A DNA stretch of 64,000 nt from Sulfurovum sp. TSL1 (GCF_019972135.1 NZ_BPFI01000001.1:1657106-1721105); one strand, 5' to 3'. Shown: positions 25,074 to 35,209, counted from the stretch's first letter. Made by a program: numbers and translations. Notes: generated by a model from the sequence alone, not told the origin.

Positions 25074-25583
25074 ATGCGATACTTACTGATCATGCTTACA
25101 CTCTTATTGTCTCTTACAGGATGTGAAGACAAGGAACAGCTTACCAAGAAACAGGCTGCACATGATGCCCAGATAGCACAACAGGCCAGAGCGGAACTGC
25201 TTGCTGAACTTGAGGCGGAAAAGCTGCGGAAACAGAAAGAGGCGCAAGAGAAAAATGAAACCAAGCTCACCAAGATGGGTGTCCGCATGGATGATGGCAT
25301 TATTACCATCGATACAAATAAAACAAAAGAATTTTTCAGAGACTTCAATCAAAAGATGTCTGTACAAATGAAAAAGATCTCTGATGACCTCGAAAAAGGC
25401 ATCATTGAGACCAAAGAAGCTGGAGTAGAAATGAATGAACAATATATTCATATCGATCTCAACCAAACCCAAAACCTGCTGCAGGAATGGGGAAAGAAAA
25501 TGCAAATTTTTGTACAAGAGTTTGATGAAATGGCACGTACACTGGAAACTAATGCATCAAATACTACAGATAAAGGAATGTAA
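25074..25583 (+). CDS. Coiled-coil lipoprotein, unknown function
   Basis: 169 aa with AAAAGGA before the ATG. The signal peptide ends at the lipobox LSLTGC. A heptad-rich helix follows (about 20-65, KKQAAHDAQIAQQARAELL and on), then two internally similar strands: GVRMDDGIITIDTNKTKEFF and GVEMNEQYIHIDLNQTQNLL, each followed by a helix. This points to a duplicated beta-helix unit. The stop overlaps the next start (TAATG), so it is coupled to the FTR-rhodanese gene. Confidence 0.8.
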   Translation: MRYLLIMLTLLLSLTGCEDKEQLTKKQAAHDAQIAQQARAELLAELEAEKLRKQKEAQEKNETKLTKMGVRMDDGIITIDTNKTKEFFRDFNQKMSVQMKKISDDLEKGIIETKEAGVEMNEQYIHIDLNQTQNLLQEWGKKMQIFVQEFDEMARTLETNASNTTDKGM

Positions 25584-26323
25584 TGCAACCGATAGATATG
25601 AACTCAGATGAATTTCAAGCCGAACTGGAGAAGACTTGGACCTTTGTAAAGAAGGTAAACAAGCAGTTCGGGTTTGTTCCCAACCCCAATGAAGAGGTCA
25701 ATGAAGGTGTGGCGATGGGGCTTGCACGCAATAAACTCATTTATGGTAAGAGATTTTGTCCATGTTTTATGGTGATAGGAGAGACAAAAGAGGAACAAAA
25801 AGCTGCAGACAACCGTATCTGTCCATGTACACCTGCATTGGAAAAAGAGATCCCTGAAGACGGTACCTGTCACTGTGGGATCTTCTGTACACCGGAGTAC
25901 GCCCAGGCACAAGCGCAACACGACGCCATAGAGGAAGTCGTGCATCAACACTCTGGGGGCTTAACGAAAGAACAGGCAGAGCTTCTTCTGAAAGAAGAAC
26001 AGCTTGACGGAGATGAACTTGAAGCGCTCATAGAAGCAAAAAAACTGGGGATGATCGATTTTACCCTTGTGGACACAAGAGAATACATGGAGTACCAAAT
26101 GGAACATATCGTAGGGACAGACAAACTTGTACCTACCTCACAGTTCTATGCAAAAATAGAAGAAGAACTCGCAGGGTTCAAGCAAAAACCTATCATCGTT
26201 TACTGTCACTCCGGAAGCAGAAGCTACCAGGTACAACACGCTATGAAAGGCTTGGGGTTCGAACACGTATGCAACCTCAGACCAGGGATCATCGGCTTTT
26301 CCGGTCAAACCCAAAGAGGATAA
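25583..26323 (+). CDS. Ferredoxin-thioredoxin reductase catalytic (beta) domain fused to rhodanese
   Basis: 246 aa. The N-terminal 105 residues hold the full FTR-beta pattern: CPC at 59-61, CPC at 80-82 and CHC at 96-98, with Cys102 near by. These Cys bind a [4Fe-4S] cluster and form the redox-active disulfide. A 40-residue linker leads to a rhodanese domain (about 140-246) with active-site Cys208 in YCHSGSRS. It is a cytosolic enzyme without a signal peptide. The fusion couples disulfide reduction to sulfane-sulfur handling, which fits a sulfur-oxidising host. Its partner may be a thioredoxin-like protein elsewhere. Confidence 0.9.
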   Translation: MQPIDMNSDEFQAELEKTWTFVKKVNKQFGFVPNPNEEVNEGVAMGLARNKLIYGKRFCPCFMVIGETKEEQKAADNRICPCTPALEKEIPEDGTCHCGIFCTPEYAQAQAQHDAIEEVVHQHSGGLTKEQAELLLKEEQLDGDELEALIEAKKLGMIDFTLVDTREYMEYQMEHIVGTDKLVPTSQFYAKIEEELAGFKQKPIIVYCHSGSRSYQVQHAMKGLGFEHVCNLRPGIIGFSGQTQRG

Positions 26324-26336
26324 CCGATATCCTATA

Positions 26337-26354
26337 AGGAGGATTTTCCCTCCT
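26337..26354 (+). terminator. Short stem-loop after the FTR-rhodanese gene
   Basis: AGGAGG pairs with CCTCCT around a 6-nt loop, 13 bp after the stop. No U-tract follows, so termination is uncertain. Confidence 0.4.
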
Positions 26355-26437
26355 CCCGTAAAAGAGGCAGCCCTAATCCCTCAAAAAAATCAAAACTATG
26401 ACACTATCCATAAGCCCACGACAGTCCCTTACGTTTT

Positions 26438-26495
26438 TTTCTTTTTGGTTACTTCTTTCTTTTTTTGTCGTAGTACAAAAAAGAAAAAGTGACAG
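26438..26495. repeat. REP-like T-rich/A-rich inverted repeat
   Basis: Within the 278-bp spacer between the FTR gene and rplT, GGTTACTT...TTTCTTTTTTTGT is followed by CGTAGT and ACAAAAAAGAAA...AGTGAC. The arms pair over about 20 bp with one slip. This pattern of a GTTACTT/T-run arm facing an A-run/AGTGAC arm is reminiscent of dispersed hairpins seen in many proteobacterial genomes. It may serve as a two-way terminator for the convergent genes. The remaining spacer holds nothing I recognise. Confidence 0.5.
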
Positions 26496-26601
26496 AGAAA
26501 ACTCAAGCCAATTCAATGTAACAATAAAAATAATTTAGGGAAATATTAAAAAGGGGATGAGGAGCCGAAACTCCTCAAGATATAGTTAACTAAAAAGTTA
26601 A

Positions 26602-26958
26602 TTATTTAGCAATCGCAGCTTTTGAAGCCTCAGCTACTTTTGTAAAACTTTCAGGAGCATTCATTGCCATATCAGCAAGAATCTTTCTGTCAAGTTCGAT
26701 GTTTGCAAGCTTAAGACCATGCATGAATGTTGAATAGTTCATTCCATTTAATCTTGTAGCCGCATTGATACGAACGATCCAGAGTCTTCTGAAATCTCTC
26801 TTTTTTTGTCTTCTATCTCTGTAAGCATATACTAATGAACGCTCGAGTTGTTCTTTCGCTTTTCTGAAGTGTTTTCTTCTACCGCTATAGAACCCTCTTG
26901 CTTGTTTTAATAGTCTTTTATGACGTCTGTGTCTTACAACACCAGTTTTTACTCTCAT
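26602..26958 (-). CDS. rplT: 50S ribosomal protein L20
   Basis: 118 aa, the usual length. It starts [20 protein letters not shown] and has the basic N-terminal helix and the conserved globular domain ([20 protein letters not shown]). L20 binds 23S rRNA early in 50S assembly and in many bacteria represses the infC-rpmI-rplT mRNA. Here it is separated from infC by the mutS7 gene, so it is co-transcribed with rpmI only. Confidence 0.99.
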   Translation of the reverse strand: MRVKTGVVRHRRHKRLLKQARGFYSGRRKHFRKAKEQLERSLVYAYRDRRQKKRDFRRLWIVRINAATRLNGMNYSTFMHGLKLANIELDRKILADMAMNAPESFTKVAEASKAAIAK

Positions 26959-27077
26959 GGTTTTCCTTTACCTTATACTTGTACTGTAACTCTTCTGAGC
27001 CAGTTTTAGTAGGTGCCAAACATTCTCTCTGTTTGAACTTGCCCCTAATCGGGGGAATATTATCTATCAAAAGATGA

Positions 27078-27269
27078 TTAGTTGATCATCTCTTTAATGT
27101 TTTTTGCATCAACAGGGTCAACGTACTTAGGACTTCTCATACTTCTGTGATGTTTACCATCAACTTTAGAAAGGATGTGACTTCTGAATGCCGTACCTCT
27201 TTTGATTTTGCCGCTTTTTTTCACTTTAAAACGCTTTACAGCGCCTTTAACACTTTTCATTTTTGGCAT
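27078..27269 (-). CDS. rpmI: 50S ribosomal protein L35
   Basis: 63 aa, normal size, starting [20 protein letters not shown] with the family [18 protein letters not shown] segment. It is 119 bp upstream of rplT on the same strand. Its promoter must lie in the spacer before the divergent mutS7, where a TATAAT box is found. Confidence 0.99.
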   Translation of the reverse strand: MPKMKSVKGAVKRFKVKKSGKIKRGTAFRSHILSKVDGKHHRSMRSPKYVDPVDAKNIKEMIN

Positions 27270-27329
27270 ATGCTTACTCCCTTATGGATTTTTTCTACCA
27301 AACATACATTTAGTACAAAATGGGACGGT

Positions 27330-27335
27330 ATTATA
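27330..27335 (-). promoter_or_regulatory. TATAAT box for the rpmI-rplT operon
   Basis: On the minus strand TATAAT occurs 61 nt upstream of the rpmI start, inside the dyad GGTATAATACC. It is the best promoter candidate for rpmI-rplT now that the genes are cut off from infC. Confidence 0.5.
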
Positions 27336-27431
27336 CCCAAGTTATCTAAAAATTTTATAAATCCTTTCTCTACCGATATCTCTAACCCTATTTGTGTTAA
27401 AATCTATCTATTAAAAATGAGGGCGGGGCTA

Positions 27432-30362
27432 GTGGACAAAGTAACCGAAATACTTTCTCAAAAAAAGAAACTTTTAACAGAAATCTATTTTGATCTGCAA
27501 CTGTATTTTGAAGAAAAATACGGGAAAGATGCCCTTGTCCTGATGGAGATCGGTACTTTTTTCGAAGTCTATGAAGTCAATAATGACGAGATGAAAGTAG
27601 GCAAAGCCAAAGAGATAGCCGAACTGCTGAACATCCAGCTCACACGCAAAAGTAAAGCTGTATTGGAAAACTCGGTTTCCAACCCTCTTCTTGCAGGTGT
27701 CCCTGCTGTCTCTTTAGACCGATATCTCTCCCGTCTCATCTCTACCAAAAAATATACGATCATCGTCGTCAAACAGAAAGGAGAGATGCCGAACATCAAA
27801 CGGTATGTCTCCAACATCATCTCTCCGGGCACCAATTTTGAGTACCTCAGTGAACCCTCTGAAAACAACATTGTTTCTCTGCTCATAGATGAAAATGCTG
27901 GCATCTTCTCCGTAGGGTATGCTGCCATAGATGTGAGTACGGGTAAAACCATCTGCAACGAGATACACTCTACCCGCGATGACAAAACCTATGCACTGGA
28001 TGAAGCGTTCAACCTTTTACAAACCTATACGACCTCAGAGGTCATCATCACGCTTGACAGTAAAGAGATAGACAAGGATTGGATCATTCACTATTTGGAA
28101 CTCGAATCTCTGCACTACTCTCTCAATGCAAAACGTTTTAAAATACAATTTCAAAATGAGCTCTTTACCCGTGTCTTCAACATCAACTCTTTCCTTTCGA
28201 GCATTGAGTTTCTGGACCTTGAAAGACACCCTTATACCACAGAGTCTTTGGCGGTACTGATCGACTTTATCATCGAACATGATGAGAGTATTATAGAGAA
28301 GATGAACAAGCCGCAGTTCCTGGGAAATAACCGTTATATGTACATTGGCAACAATGCCATGGAACAGCTTTCCGTGATCTCTCGTGATCCTTCCGACATC
28401 ACACTGCTTGATCTGATAGACAAAACCTCTACTGCTTTTGGAAAACGCCTTCTCAAAGAGCGCTTGCTCAACCCTATCTGCGATAAAGCACTGCTTGAGG
28501 CACGCTATAACCTTACAGAACTGTTACTGCCGAACATCAATCGTTTTGAAACACATTTAAAGCAGATCTATGACCTTGAGCGTATCACGCGGCGGATCAA
28601 ACTGCGTAAACTGCACCCTGTAGAACTGACGTACATTGCTATGTCCCTGGACGCTATTCTCAAACTGCTTGACGATGCCCAGAGCAATGGCCTTGAGATA
28701 GAGGGCACCCTCTATGATGAAACCCGGGAGATGCTGAAAGTCTTACATGACACGTTTGAGCTGGATATCTGTGCCCGCTTCCGTATAGAACAGATCAATG
28801 ACAACCTGTTTAAAGATGGCGTTTACCCTGCGATTGACACTATTGTCAAGCATCAGCAGAAAGAGGTCAACAAAATGGAAGATGTAGCCGCCCATGTTGA
28901 ATCACTCTTTGAAAAAGATAAACTTTTTAGCGGTACGACCCAATATGCCACGGTGAGTTATTTGGAAAGCGAGGGGTACTTTCTCAACCTTACCAAAAAC
29001 CGTTTTACCCTCATAGAGAAGTCTCTTAAAGACTCTTTCGTGACCATTGACAACGAGCATCACTTCTTTAAAGACTTTCATTATAAATACTTAAAAAATG
29101 CCGTTAAAGTACAGGCCCCTCTCTTTGAAGAGATCACAAGAAACTATGAAGCATCACAGGTCAAACTTGTTTCCCTTGTCAAACAGCGCTATATAGAGAG
29201 TCTTGATCTGCTTGAGAACAGGTTCTCTTTACTGCTTGACAAATTGATCGTTTTTATAGCGGATATCGATGTCGCGATCTCCAATGCCAAATGCACTAAA
29301 ACGTTGAATCTCTCCCGTCCAATCATCGAAGAGGGAAATTTTTACGAAGCAACGGCATTGCGTCATCCCATTATAGAGTCCAATGACGAACGCGGTATCT
29401 ATGTACCCAATGATGTTTTTTTGGGAGAGAACAATGGGACTACCCACAACCATATCACCCTCAATGCCAGTGATGGGGAAGATGTTCTGGGCACGCTTCT
29501 GTACGGGATCAACTCTTCAGGGAAATCCTCATTGATGAAAAGTATAGGGATCTCAGTGGTCCTGGCGCAGGCCGGTTTTTTTGTACCGGCATTGGAACTT
29601 CGTTTTGGGCTCTATGACAAACTCTTTACACGGATCGTTTCACAAGACAACCTTTACAAAGGATTGTCAACCTTCGCAGTAGAGATGTTGGAGCTCAAAA
29701 ATATCTTCAACCGTGCGAATGAGCGCTCTTTGGTCTTAGGTGATGAGATAAGCCAGGGGACAGAAACAGAATCTGCGCTTGCGATCGTTTCAAGTGCGAT
29801 ACTCAAGCTGATCTCATTGAGATCGACCTTTATCTTTGCTACGCACCTGCATCAGCTGGGAAGCATCCCTCAGCTGCAGAACATGAAACATCTTATCTTC
29901 CTGCATTTGGGGATCAAGTATGATGCAAGCAATGATACCCTCATCTATAACCGTGTCCTGCAGTTAGGTATGGGAGACAGTCTTTACGGACTTGAATTTG
30001 CAAAATCACTCCATATGGACAGTGAATTTCTCAACATGGCACAAACCATACGGGAAGATCTGAACCACGGCGGAAGCGACATGAAAAAACTGCGCAGACA
30101 AAAAAGCAGTAAATACAACAAAGACCTTTACCTCAGTAAGTGTGCCTTATGTGAAGAGAGTGTAGAAGATGTGCATCATATCGCTGAACAGAAGCATGCA
30201 AATCAGGAAGGACAGATCGACCACTTCCACAAAAACCATAAGTACAACCTCATCCCCCTGTGCAAAGACCATCACAATCTGGTACATGAAGGAAAGATCA
30301 ATATTTCTGGATTTGTGATGACAAGTGAAGGATTAAAATTGCACTATGAGATCAAGAGCTAA
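27432..30362 (+). CDS. MutS7-type mismatch-recognition ATPase with C-terminal HNH nuclease domain
   Basis: 976 aa from a GTG at 27432, which has GAGGGCGGGG upstream; an ATG at 27417 is the alternative. The N-terminal mismatch domain shows [13 protein letters not shown] with the Phe-x-Glu motif, then connector, lever and clamp domains. The ATPase has Walker [15 protein letters not shown], Walker [16 protein letters not shown] and FATHLHQL. After a linker, the last 80 residues carry an HNH/zinc-type module: [19 protein letters not shown], then [17 protein letters not shown]. This architecture is the MutS7 subfamily known from some Campylobacterota, giant viruses and octocoral mitochondria. It is transcribed opposite to, and inserted within, the thrS-infC-rpmI-rplT cluster. 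Confidence 0.92.
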   Translation: MDKVTEILSQKKKLLTEIYFDLQLYFEEKYGKDALVLMEIGTFFEVYEVNNDEMKVGKAKEIAELLNIQLTRKSKAVLENSVSNPLLAGVPAVSLDRYLSRLISTKKYTIIVVKQKGEMPNIKRYVSNIISPGTNFEYLSEPSENNIVSLLIDENAGIFSVGYAAIDVSTGKTICNEIHSTRDDKTYALDEAFNLLQTYTTSEVIITLDSKEIDKDWIIHYLELESLHYSLNAKRFKIQFQNELFTRVFNINSFLSSIEFLDLERHPYTTESLAVLIDFIIEHDESIIEKMNKPQFLGNNRYMYIGNNAMEQLSVISRDPSDITLLDLIDKTSTAFGKRLLKERLLNPICDKALLEARYNLTELLLPNINRFETHLKQIYDLERITRRIKLRKLHPVELTYIAMSLDAILKLLDDAQSNGLEIEGTLYDETREMLKVLHDTFELDICARFRIEQINDNLFKDGVYPAIDTIVKHQQKEVNKMEDVAAHVESLFEKDKLFSGTTQYATVSYLESEGYFLNLTKNRFTLIEKSLKDSFVTIDNEHHFFKDFHYKYLKNAVKVQAPLFEEITRNYEASQVKLVSLVKQRYIESLDLLENRFSLLLDKLIVFIADIDVAISNAKCTKTLNLSRPIIEEGNFYEATALRHPIIESNDERGIYVPNDVFLGENNGTTHNHITLNASDGEDVLGTLLYGINSSGKSSLMKSIGISVVLAQAGFFVPALELRFGLYDKLFTRIVSQDNLYKGLSTFAVEMLELKNIFNRANERSLVLGDEISQGTETESALAIVSSAILKLISLRSTFIFATHLHQLGSIPQLQNMKHLIFLHLGIKYDASNDTLIYNRVLQLGMGDSLYGLEFAKSLHMDSEFLNMAQTIREDLNHGGSDMKKLRRQKSSKYNKDLYLSKCALCEESVEDVHHIAEQKHANQEGQIDHFHKNHKYNLIPLCKDHHNLVHEGKINISGFVMTSEGLKLHYEIKS

Positions 30363-30476
30363 AGCTCAGTGCATGTGAGGAACTAAATTCCGAATCGTAC
30401 AAAGAGTAACATAAACCAAAATAGGTTTAGAGTGTATGAGGTTTGCCTGCAGGAAATGCCCTTGGGTATGCTAGCG

Positions 30477-30509
30477 ATTTAACGCTGTACTAAGAGTACA
30501 GCGTTAAAT
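30477..30509. terminator. Perfect 15-bp stem-loop between convergent mutS7 and infC
   Basis: ATTTAACGCTGTACT and its exact reverse complement flank a 3-nt loop. It lies 115 bp after mutS7 and 35 bp after infC (on the other strand), so it can stop transcription from both sides. No strong U-tract follows on either strand. Confidence 0.65.
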
Positions 30510-30543
30510 ATCTATCGAAAGGTTGTGTGCTAGAAACTTATTT

Positions 30544-31092
30544 TTATTTCTTTTGAGGTGTCACGTACATGTTGATGTAACGTCCCTCTTGTGTAGGTTT
30601 GCTTTCCAGGTTTCCGATATCTTCCAGCATAGGCCAAACACGGTTAAGCACATCTACGCCCCATTCAGGGTTTGCCATCTCACGTCCTCTAAGGAAGACA
30701 CGAAGTTTTACATGTTTCCCTTTCTCCAAGAACTCTCTGGCATGTTTCACTTTATATGCTATGTCATTTTCAGCGATCTTACAAGAAAATTTTACTTCTT
30801 TGACATCTATCGTCTTTTGGTTCTTTCTTGCTTCTTTTTTCTTTTTCTCAAGTTCGTATTTGTGTTTGCCGTAATCCATGATCTTCGCAACAGGAGGTTT
30901 AGCATCAGGGGACATGAGCACAAGGTCTAGACCTTTCTCTTCAGCTATTTGCAGTGCTTCTGACTTAGAAATGATACCAAGCTGTTCGCCGTCATCACTG
31001 AGGACTCTAAGTTCATTCGCTCTGATAGCGTCATTCATAATGACATCATCACCTTTTTTTCTGCCTCTGTTTCTATCGTTTTGTTTACTCAA
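30544..31092 (-). CDS. infC: Translation initiation factor IF-3
   Basis: 182 aa. N-domain [20 protein letters not shown], the Tyr/Lys-rich linker, and C-domain with [20 protein letters not shown] and [10 protein letters not shown]. The start is a TTG at 31092, with AAGAAGG seven bases upstream. The TTG overlaps the thrS stop codon (TTGA), so the genes are coupled. infC in other bacteria uses rare start codons for autoregulation (AUU in E. coli); TTG here could play the same part. Normally rpmI follows at once, but here mutS7 intervenes. Confidence 0.97.
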   Translation of the reverse strand: MSKQNDRNRGRKKGDDVIMNDAIRANELRVLSDDGEQLGIISKSEALQIAEEKGLDLVLMSPDAKPPVAKIMDYGKHKYELEKKKKEARKNQKTIDVKEVKFSCKIAENDIAYKVKHAREFLEKGKHVKLRVFLRGREMANPEWGVDVLNRVWPMLEDIGNLESKPTQEGRYINMYVTPQKK

Positions 31093-32903
31093 ATTTTACC
31101 TTCTTGAAGTTGTTGTGTTAATTTTACCATAAATTCTTCTTGCGTAAGATTATACTGTTCTTTGGCTCTTCTGTCACGAATTGCGACCGTTTTATTTGCC
31201 ACTTCTTCATCACCGATGATCACTACGTACGGTACACGCTGCTTTTCTGCGTTACGTACACGTTTGTTGAGAGAATCATTTTTGTCATAGACTTCAGCAT
31301 CCATTCCCTCTTGAACCAATCTTTTCTTAAGCGCATAGGCGTACTCTGCATGCGTATCGGCGATAGGAACAAAGATGACCTGTACAGGAGCCAAAAAGAA
31401 CGGAAACTCTCCTGCATAATGCTCTGTAAGGATACCGATAAAACGTTCAAATGATCCCAGGATCGCTCTATGTATCATCACCGGTTTCTTACGTGTATTG
31501 TCATCTGCAACATACTCTACCTCAAAACGTTCAGGAAGGTTAAAATCTACCTGTATCGTACCACACTGCCATTTACGCCCAATAGCATCCGTGATCTTGA
31601 TATCGATCTTAGGACCATAAAATGCACCCCCGCCTTCATCGATGGTAAAAGGCAGGTTGTTGCCGTTCAGTGCATCTTTGAGTCCTTGTGTCGCCAATTC
31701 CCATACAGAATCATCACCGATCGCTTTTTCCGGCTTGGTTGCGACTTCCATCGTATACTCAAAGCCAAACAGTTTCATCACTGAATCCACGAACTCTACG
31801 ACGTCAAGTACTTCAGCAGCGATCTGGTTTGCTTCACAGAAGATATGTGCATCATCCTGGGTAAATTCACGTACACGAAGCAGCCCGTGCAATACCCCTG
31901 ACTTTTCATGACGGTGTACCACCCCGTACTCATAATAACGCAACGGAAGATCACGATAACTTTTCGGTGTCTGTTTAAAGACCTGGATATGTCCCAAACA
32001 GTTCATCGGCTTGATACCATACTCCTGTTCATCGATCGTAGTAAGATACATATTTTCACCATAACATGCATAGTGCCCAGAGATCCTCCACATATCCGCT
32101 TTCAGGATCTCCGGTCCACGTACGGGTTCATACCCGCGCGTAAGGTGTGCTTTGTGCAGGATACTCTCCAGTTTGTAGCGGAGTTTTGCCCCTTTTGGCA
32201 TCCAGAACGGAAGTCCCGGACCTGCTGCATCATTGAACATAAAGAGTTCCATCTCGTGACCTATCTTTCTATGGTCACGTTTTTTAGCCTCTTCAAGCAT
32301 CTCCAAATGCGCTTTCAGCGCTTCTTTGTCTGCAAAAGCCACACCGTAGATACGCGTGAGCATCTCCGCCTTTTCATCACCGCCAAGGTATGCCCCTGCG
32401 ACACGTGTCAGTTTGAAGTTATGCAGGAAACGGAGTGCCGGTACGTGAGGTCCACGACACAGGTCTTCAAAATCACCCTGCTTATAGACAGAGAGCGTAT
32501 CATCCTCGATACGAGACATGACCTTTTGTTTCAGATCATCATCTGCGAACTTTTCCATCGCTTCGGCTTTGCTCATTTCGTACTTTTCGATCTTGTACTT
32601 TTTCTTGATGAGCTCTTTCATCTTCTTTTCGATCGTTTTAAGATCATTCTCACCTATTTGCTGGTCGACCCTGAAGTCATAGTAGAAACCTTCATCTACC
32701 ACTGGACCTACAAAGAACTGTGAGTTAGGATAAAGTTCTGTGATGGCCTGGGCCATAAGGTGTGCAGTCGAGTGACGTATGATCTCCAAAGAAGCCTCAG
32801 AATTGTCATACTCTATAGGTGTTGCCGTACAGTTCTCCCCTGCACTCTGTGTATCAATAATATTGCCCTGGTCATCTATGTAACCGATAAGATTTTCACT
32901 CAA
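31089..32903 (-). CDS. thrS: Threonyl-tRNA synthetase
   Basis: 604 aa, TTG start with AAAGGG five bases upstream. The editing domain carries [11 protein letters not shown] and the CRGPH motif; the catalytic core has MNCLGH and other zinc-ligand positions, and the anticodon-binding domain occupies the last 110 residues. The N-terminal TGS domain typical of the E. coli enzyme appears reduced to a short segment before HSTAHL, as in other Campylobacterota. It is first in the thrS-infC operon. Confidence 0.98.
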   Translation of the reverse strand: MSENLIGYIDDQGNIIDTQSAGENCTATPIEYDNSEASLEIIRHSTAHLMAQAITELYPNSQFFVGPVVDEGFYYDFRVDQQIGENDLKTIEKKMKELIKKKYKIEKYEMSKAEAMEKFADDDLKQKVMSRIEDDTLSVYKQGDFEDLCRGPHVPALRFLHNFKLTRVAGAYLGGDEKAEMLTRIYGVAFADKEALKAHLEMLEEAKKRDHRKIGHEMELFMFNDAAGPGLPFWMPKGAKLRYKLESILHKAHLTRGYEPVRGPEILKADMWRISGHYACYGENMYLTTIDEQEYGIKPMNCLGHIQVFKQTPKSYRDLPLRYYEYGVVHRHEKSGVLHGLLRVREFTQDDAHIFCEANQIAAEVLDVVEFVDSVMKLFGFEYTMEVATKPEKAIGDDSVWELATQGLKDALNGNNLPFTIDEGGGAFYGPKIDIKITDAIGRKWQCGTIQVDFNLPERFEVEYVADDNTRKKPVMIHRAILGSFERFIGILTEHYAGEFPFFLAPVQVIFVPIADTHAEYAYALKKRLVQEGMDAEVYDKNDSLNKRVRNAEKQRVPYVVIIGDEEVANKTVAIRDRRAKEQYNLTQEEFMVKLTQQLQEGKI

Positions 32904-33023
32904 ATTAACCCTTTGTGTTATCGCCGCCTACAATGCAGCGTTAAAATGCGGCTATTATAGCCAAAAGTTGGATAGAAAGAAATTAATGGCAAAAAGAGAC
33001 CGGTCTTTCTCTCAGGCACACCC

Positions 33024-33452
33024 TTAATCATTCAATATTTTTACCAGTCCCATGGGAGCATAGGCAGCCATGGGGCCACCTGCTACCCATTTTTTCATTG
33101 CAAGTTTTCCCCTTAGCGCATAATTGCTTCCCTCGTCCGTGTCTCTTATTTCATCGCAATATTTTAATAATTCCTCGGCCTGTTCCATGTCATTGTCCGT
33201 AAAATTCTTTAACAGATAGTGTGTGCGTATTTTGAGTATATCTTTTTCGTTGAGGTGGTAGGCTTGTGCAATATAATCCATCACTCCCATAAAGTAGCCA
33301 AAGATCATTGCATATTTGTTCTTGTCGTCAAGCAGGAAAGGGTTATTCATTTTTGGCATAGCTAGAGAAGCCTCCGTAAAGGCACTCAACTCTTCATATA
33401 TTTTTTCATAAGGTACTGTATCTTTCGTTTTTAGAAAGTCAAATAGTCCCAA
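33024..33452 (-). CDS. Hypothetical helical protein
   Basis: 142 aa with a TTG start behind CAGGGG. It is all-helical, ends GGPMAAYAPMGLVKILND and has two small clusters of charged residues. No signal peptide or membrane helix is clear. It is monocistronic between thrS and tRNA-Val. No family was recognised. Confidence 0.7.
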   Translation of the reverse strand: MGLFDFLKTKDTVPYEKIYEELSAFTEASLAMPKMNNPFLLDDKNKYAMIFGYFMGVMDYIAQAYHLNEKDILKIRTHYLLKNFTDNDMEQAEELLKYCDEIRDTDEGSNYALRGKLAMKKWVAGGPMAAYAPMGLVKILND

Positions 33453-33589
33453 AACAACCCCTGTCTAACAATTTAATATAGAAACTATAGCATAAAAACG
33501 TCAAATTATATCAAATAATATTGCGTAATACAAAATAATTATCAAGATGTGAAGTTAAGAAAAGTTTTGAAAATGATAAATTTAATGAG

Positions 33590-33665
33590 TGGTGATCACG
33601 ATTGGGCTCGAACCAACGACTTCTTCCATGTCAAGGAAGTACTCTACCAACTGAGTTACGCGATC
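33590..33665 (-). tRNA. tRNA-Val(GAC)
   Basis: A 76-nt tRNA. Acceptor GATCGCG/CGTGATC with one G-U pair, anticodon arm CTTCC-TTGACAT-GGAAG giving GAC, T-arm loop TTCGAGC and encoded CCA. Confidence 0.95.
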
Positions 33666-33713
33666 ATTAAATAAAACGCAATCGCAACAAAGTCACGATT
33701 ACTACGCTCATGC

Positions 33714-33737
33714 TGAGTTTCCTTCAGCAGGAAGCTC
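33714..33737 (-). terminator. Stem-loop between the Sel1 gene and tRNA-Val
   Basis: TGAGTTTCCT pairs with AGGAAGCTCA (10 bp with one G-U). It lies about 60 bp after the Sel1 gene stop. No U-tract, so it is only a possible terminator. Confidence 0.35.
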
Positions 33738-33799
33738 AAAACGCTGGCGTTATTTACAGGTTGAAAGTATAGCCAACTGATACTTAAAAATGGGGCGGC

Positions 33800-34435
33800 T
33801 TAGTCTTCGCAGACCCAGGCGCTCTCCGAACAGAGTCTGTCGAGATATTCACTTGCTTCGCTTTTCCCTGAGATCAATGCTTTTTTAAAGTTGTCATACG
33901 CCTTCATTTTATCATGCGTGATACCTTCTCCCCATGCATACAGTACTGCTACATTGACCTGTGCAGCATTGTCGCCCAGACCCGCAGCTTTCTGGAAAAG
34001 TTCAAAGGCCTTTTGCTGGTCCTGATTTACGCCTTTGCCTTCCATATACAAAGCAGCAAGATTGTTATAGGCCTGTACAATACCTGATTCTATGGCTTTC
34101 TCATACCAGTATCGTGCTTTTTCATAACCATGGGCATCGGTTTCTCCGGCACTGTGATAGAGTTGTGCCAAGTTGTACTGCGCGGGGCCGTTGCCTTGTT
34201 TTGCCGCTTTTTCATACCATGTCTTCGCTTTGTCAAGGTCTTTCTGGACCCCTTTTCCGTTGGCATAAATAAGGCCGACATTGTACTGTGCTTTTGCATC
34301 ATCTTTTTTGGCCAATTCATAAAAAGTATTCAATGCTTTGATGTAGCCGCCGTTGTTGTAGTCTTCTACCGCCTGATTGAAATCATTGGAGAAAAGCGTG
34401 ACCGTAGCGATAATAAAAATAGATAAAACTTTCAT
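33800..34435 (-). CDS. Secreted Sel1-repeat (TPR-like) protein
   Basis: 211 aa with GAGGAAATT before the ATG. A signal peptide (about 1-17) is followed by about four Sel1 repeats of the type AQYNVGLIYANGKGVQKDLD, KAKTWYEKAAKQGNGPAQYN and onward. The C-terminus has a Cys pair (RLCSESAWVCED) that could form a disulfide. Such proteins act as periplasmic protein-binding scaffolds; in Helicobacter they are the Hcp (cysteine-rich) family. Specific partner unknown. Confidence 0.85.
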   Translation of the reverse strand: MKVLSIFIIATVTLFSNDFNQAVEDYNNGGYIKALNTFYELAKKDDAKAQYNVGLIYANGKGVQKDLDKAKTWYEKAAKQGNGPAQYNLAQLYHSAGETDAHGYEKARYWYEKAIESGIVQAYNNLAALYMEGKGVNQDQQKAFELFQKAAGLGDNAAQVNVAVLYAWGEGITHDKMKAYDNFKKALISGKSEASEYLDRLCSESAWVCED

Positions 34436-34462
34436 AATTTCCTCTTTAAACTAACAGATACA

Positions 34463-35209
34463 TTATATCAGGGTCTCAGCAACAAATGTCTTAGTTACCT
34501 TGCCGCCAAATCTGTACACACCCTCTTCATAGCTCACATAGAGTTCCTCCCCGCTTGTAGGATACACTTTCATCTTATCAGAGACTTTACCCTCTTTATG
34601 ACAACGTATAAAACATGCGACCATCCCTGTCCCACAGGCCAAGGTTTCATCTTCCACACCACGCTCGTAGGTGCGGACATAGAGTGCATCATCTTTGACG
34701 GTACAGATATCCACATTCGCATTATATTTGTGACGCAAAATACGTGCCTCTTCTATGTTGAACTCATCTATATCGTCTCTCACGGCTACGAGATGAGGCA
34801 CACCCGAATTGATCAGCCACCAATTTTCACCATACTCTTCTATCTCTTTGCTGATGATCTCCGGAGGGACCATGTCACTCACCACATAAAGGCCATTGAT
34901 GGTGGCACGTATCACGCCTGCACCGGTGAGGAACTCTGCTTTATTGTCTTTGGCGATGCCTTTTTCCAGTGCAAAGTGGGCTACCGCTCTACTTGCATTA
35001 CCGCACATATCTGCAACACTTCCGTCTGCATTGTAGAATTCCCATTCAAAATCATATTCGGGGTGTGGCAACACCACTACAAGACCATCTGCTCCTACAC
35101 CATTTTGTCTATGGCAGAGTTTTTTGGCAAGTTCTGATCTATCGGCCTTCTTTTGTGCCACAAACATTACAAAATCATTGCCGCTGGCCGAATATTTAGT
35201 CACTGTCAT
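34463..35209 (-). CDS. dapF: Diaminopimelate epimerase
   Basis: 248 aa. It interconverts LL- and meso-diaminopimelate for lysine and peptidoglycan. Both catalytic Cys are present: MCGNASR and ACGTGM, plus the opening SASGNDFVMF and NGVGADG. It overlaps coaE by 14 bp and lies in an operon with coaE and an L,D-transpeptidase, a sensible peptidoglycan link. Slightly shorter than the E. coli enzyme (274 aa), as in related species. Confidence 0.97.
   Translation of the reverse strand: MTVTKYSASGNDFVMFVAQKKADRSELAKKLCHRQNGVGADGLVVVLPHPEYDFEWEFYNADGSVADMCGNASRAVAHFALEKGIAKDNKAEFLTGAGVIRATINGLYVVSDMVPPEIISKEIEEYGENWWLINSGVPHLVAVRDDIDEFNIEEARILRHKYNANVDICTVKDDALYVRTYERGVEDETLACGTGMVACFIRCHKEGKVSDKMKVYPTSGEELYVSYEEGVYRFGGKVTKTFVAETLI

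Noticed and set aside
31908-32723. 271-aa plus-strand frame inside thrS
   Set aside because: Antisense to the conserved catalytic core of ThrS; the long frame arises from codon bias.
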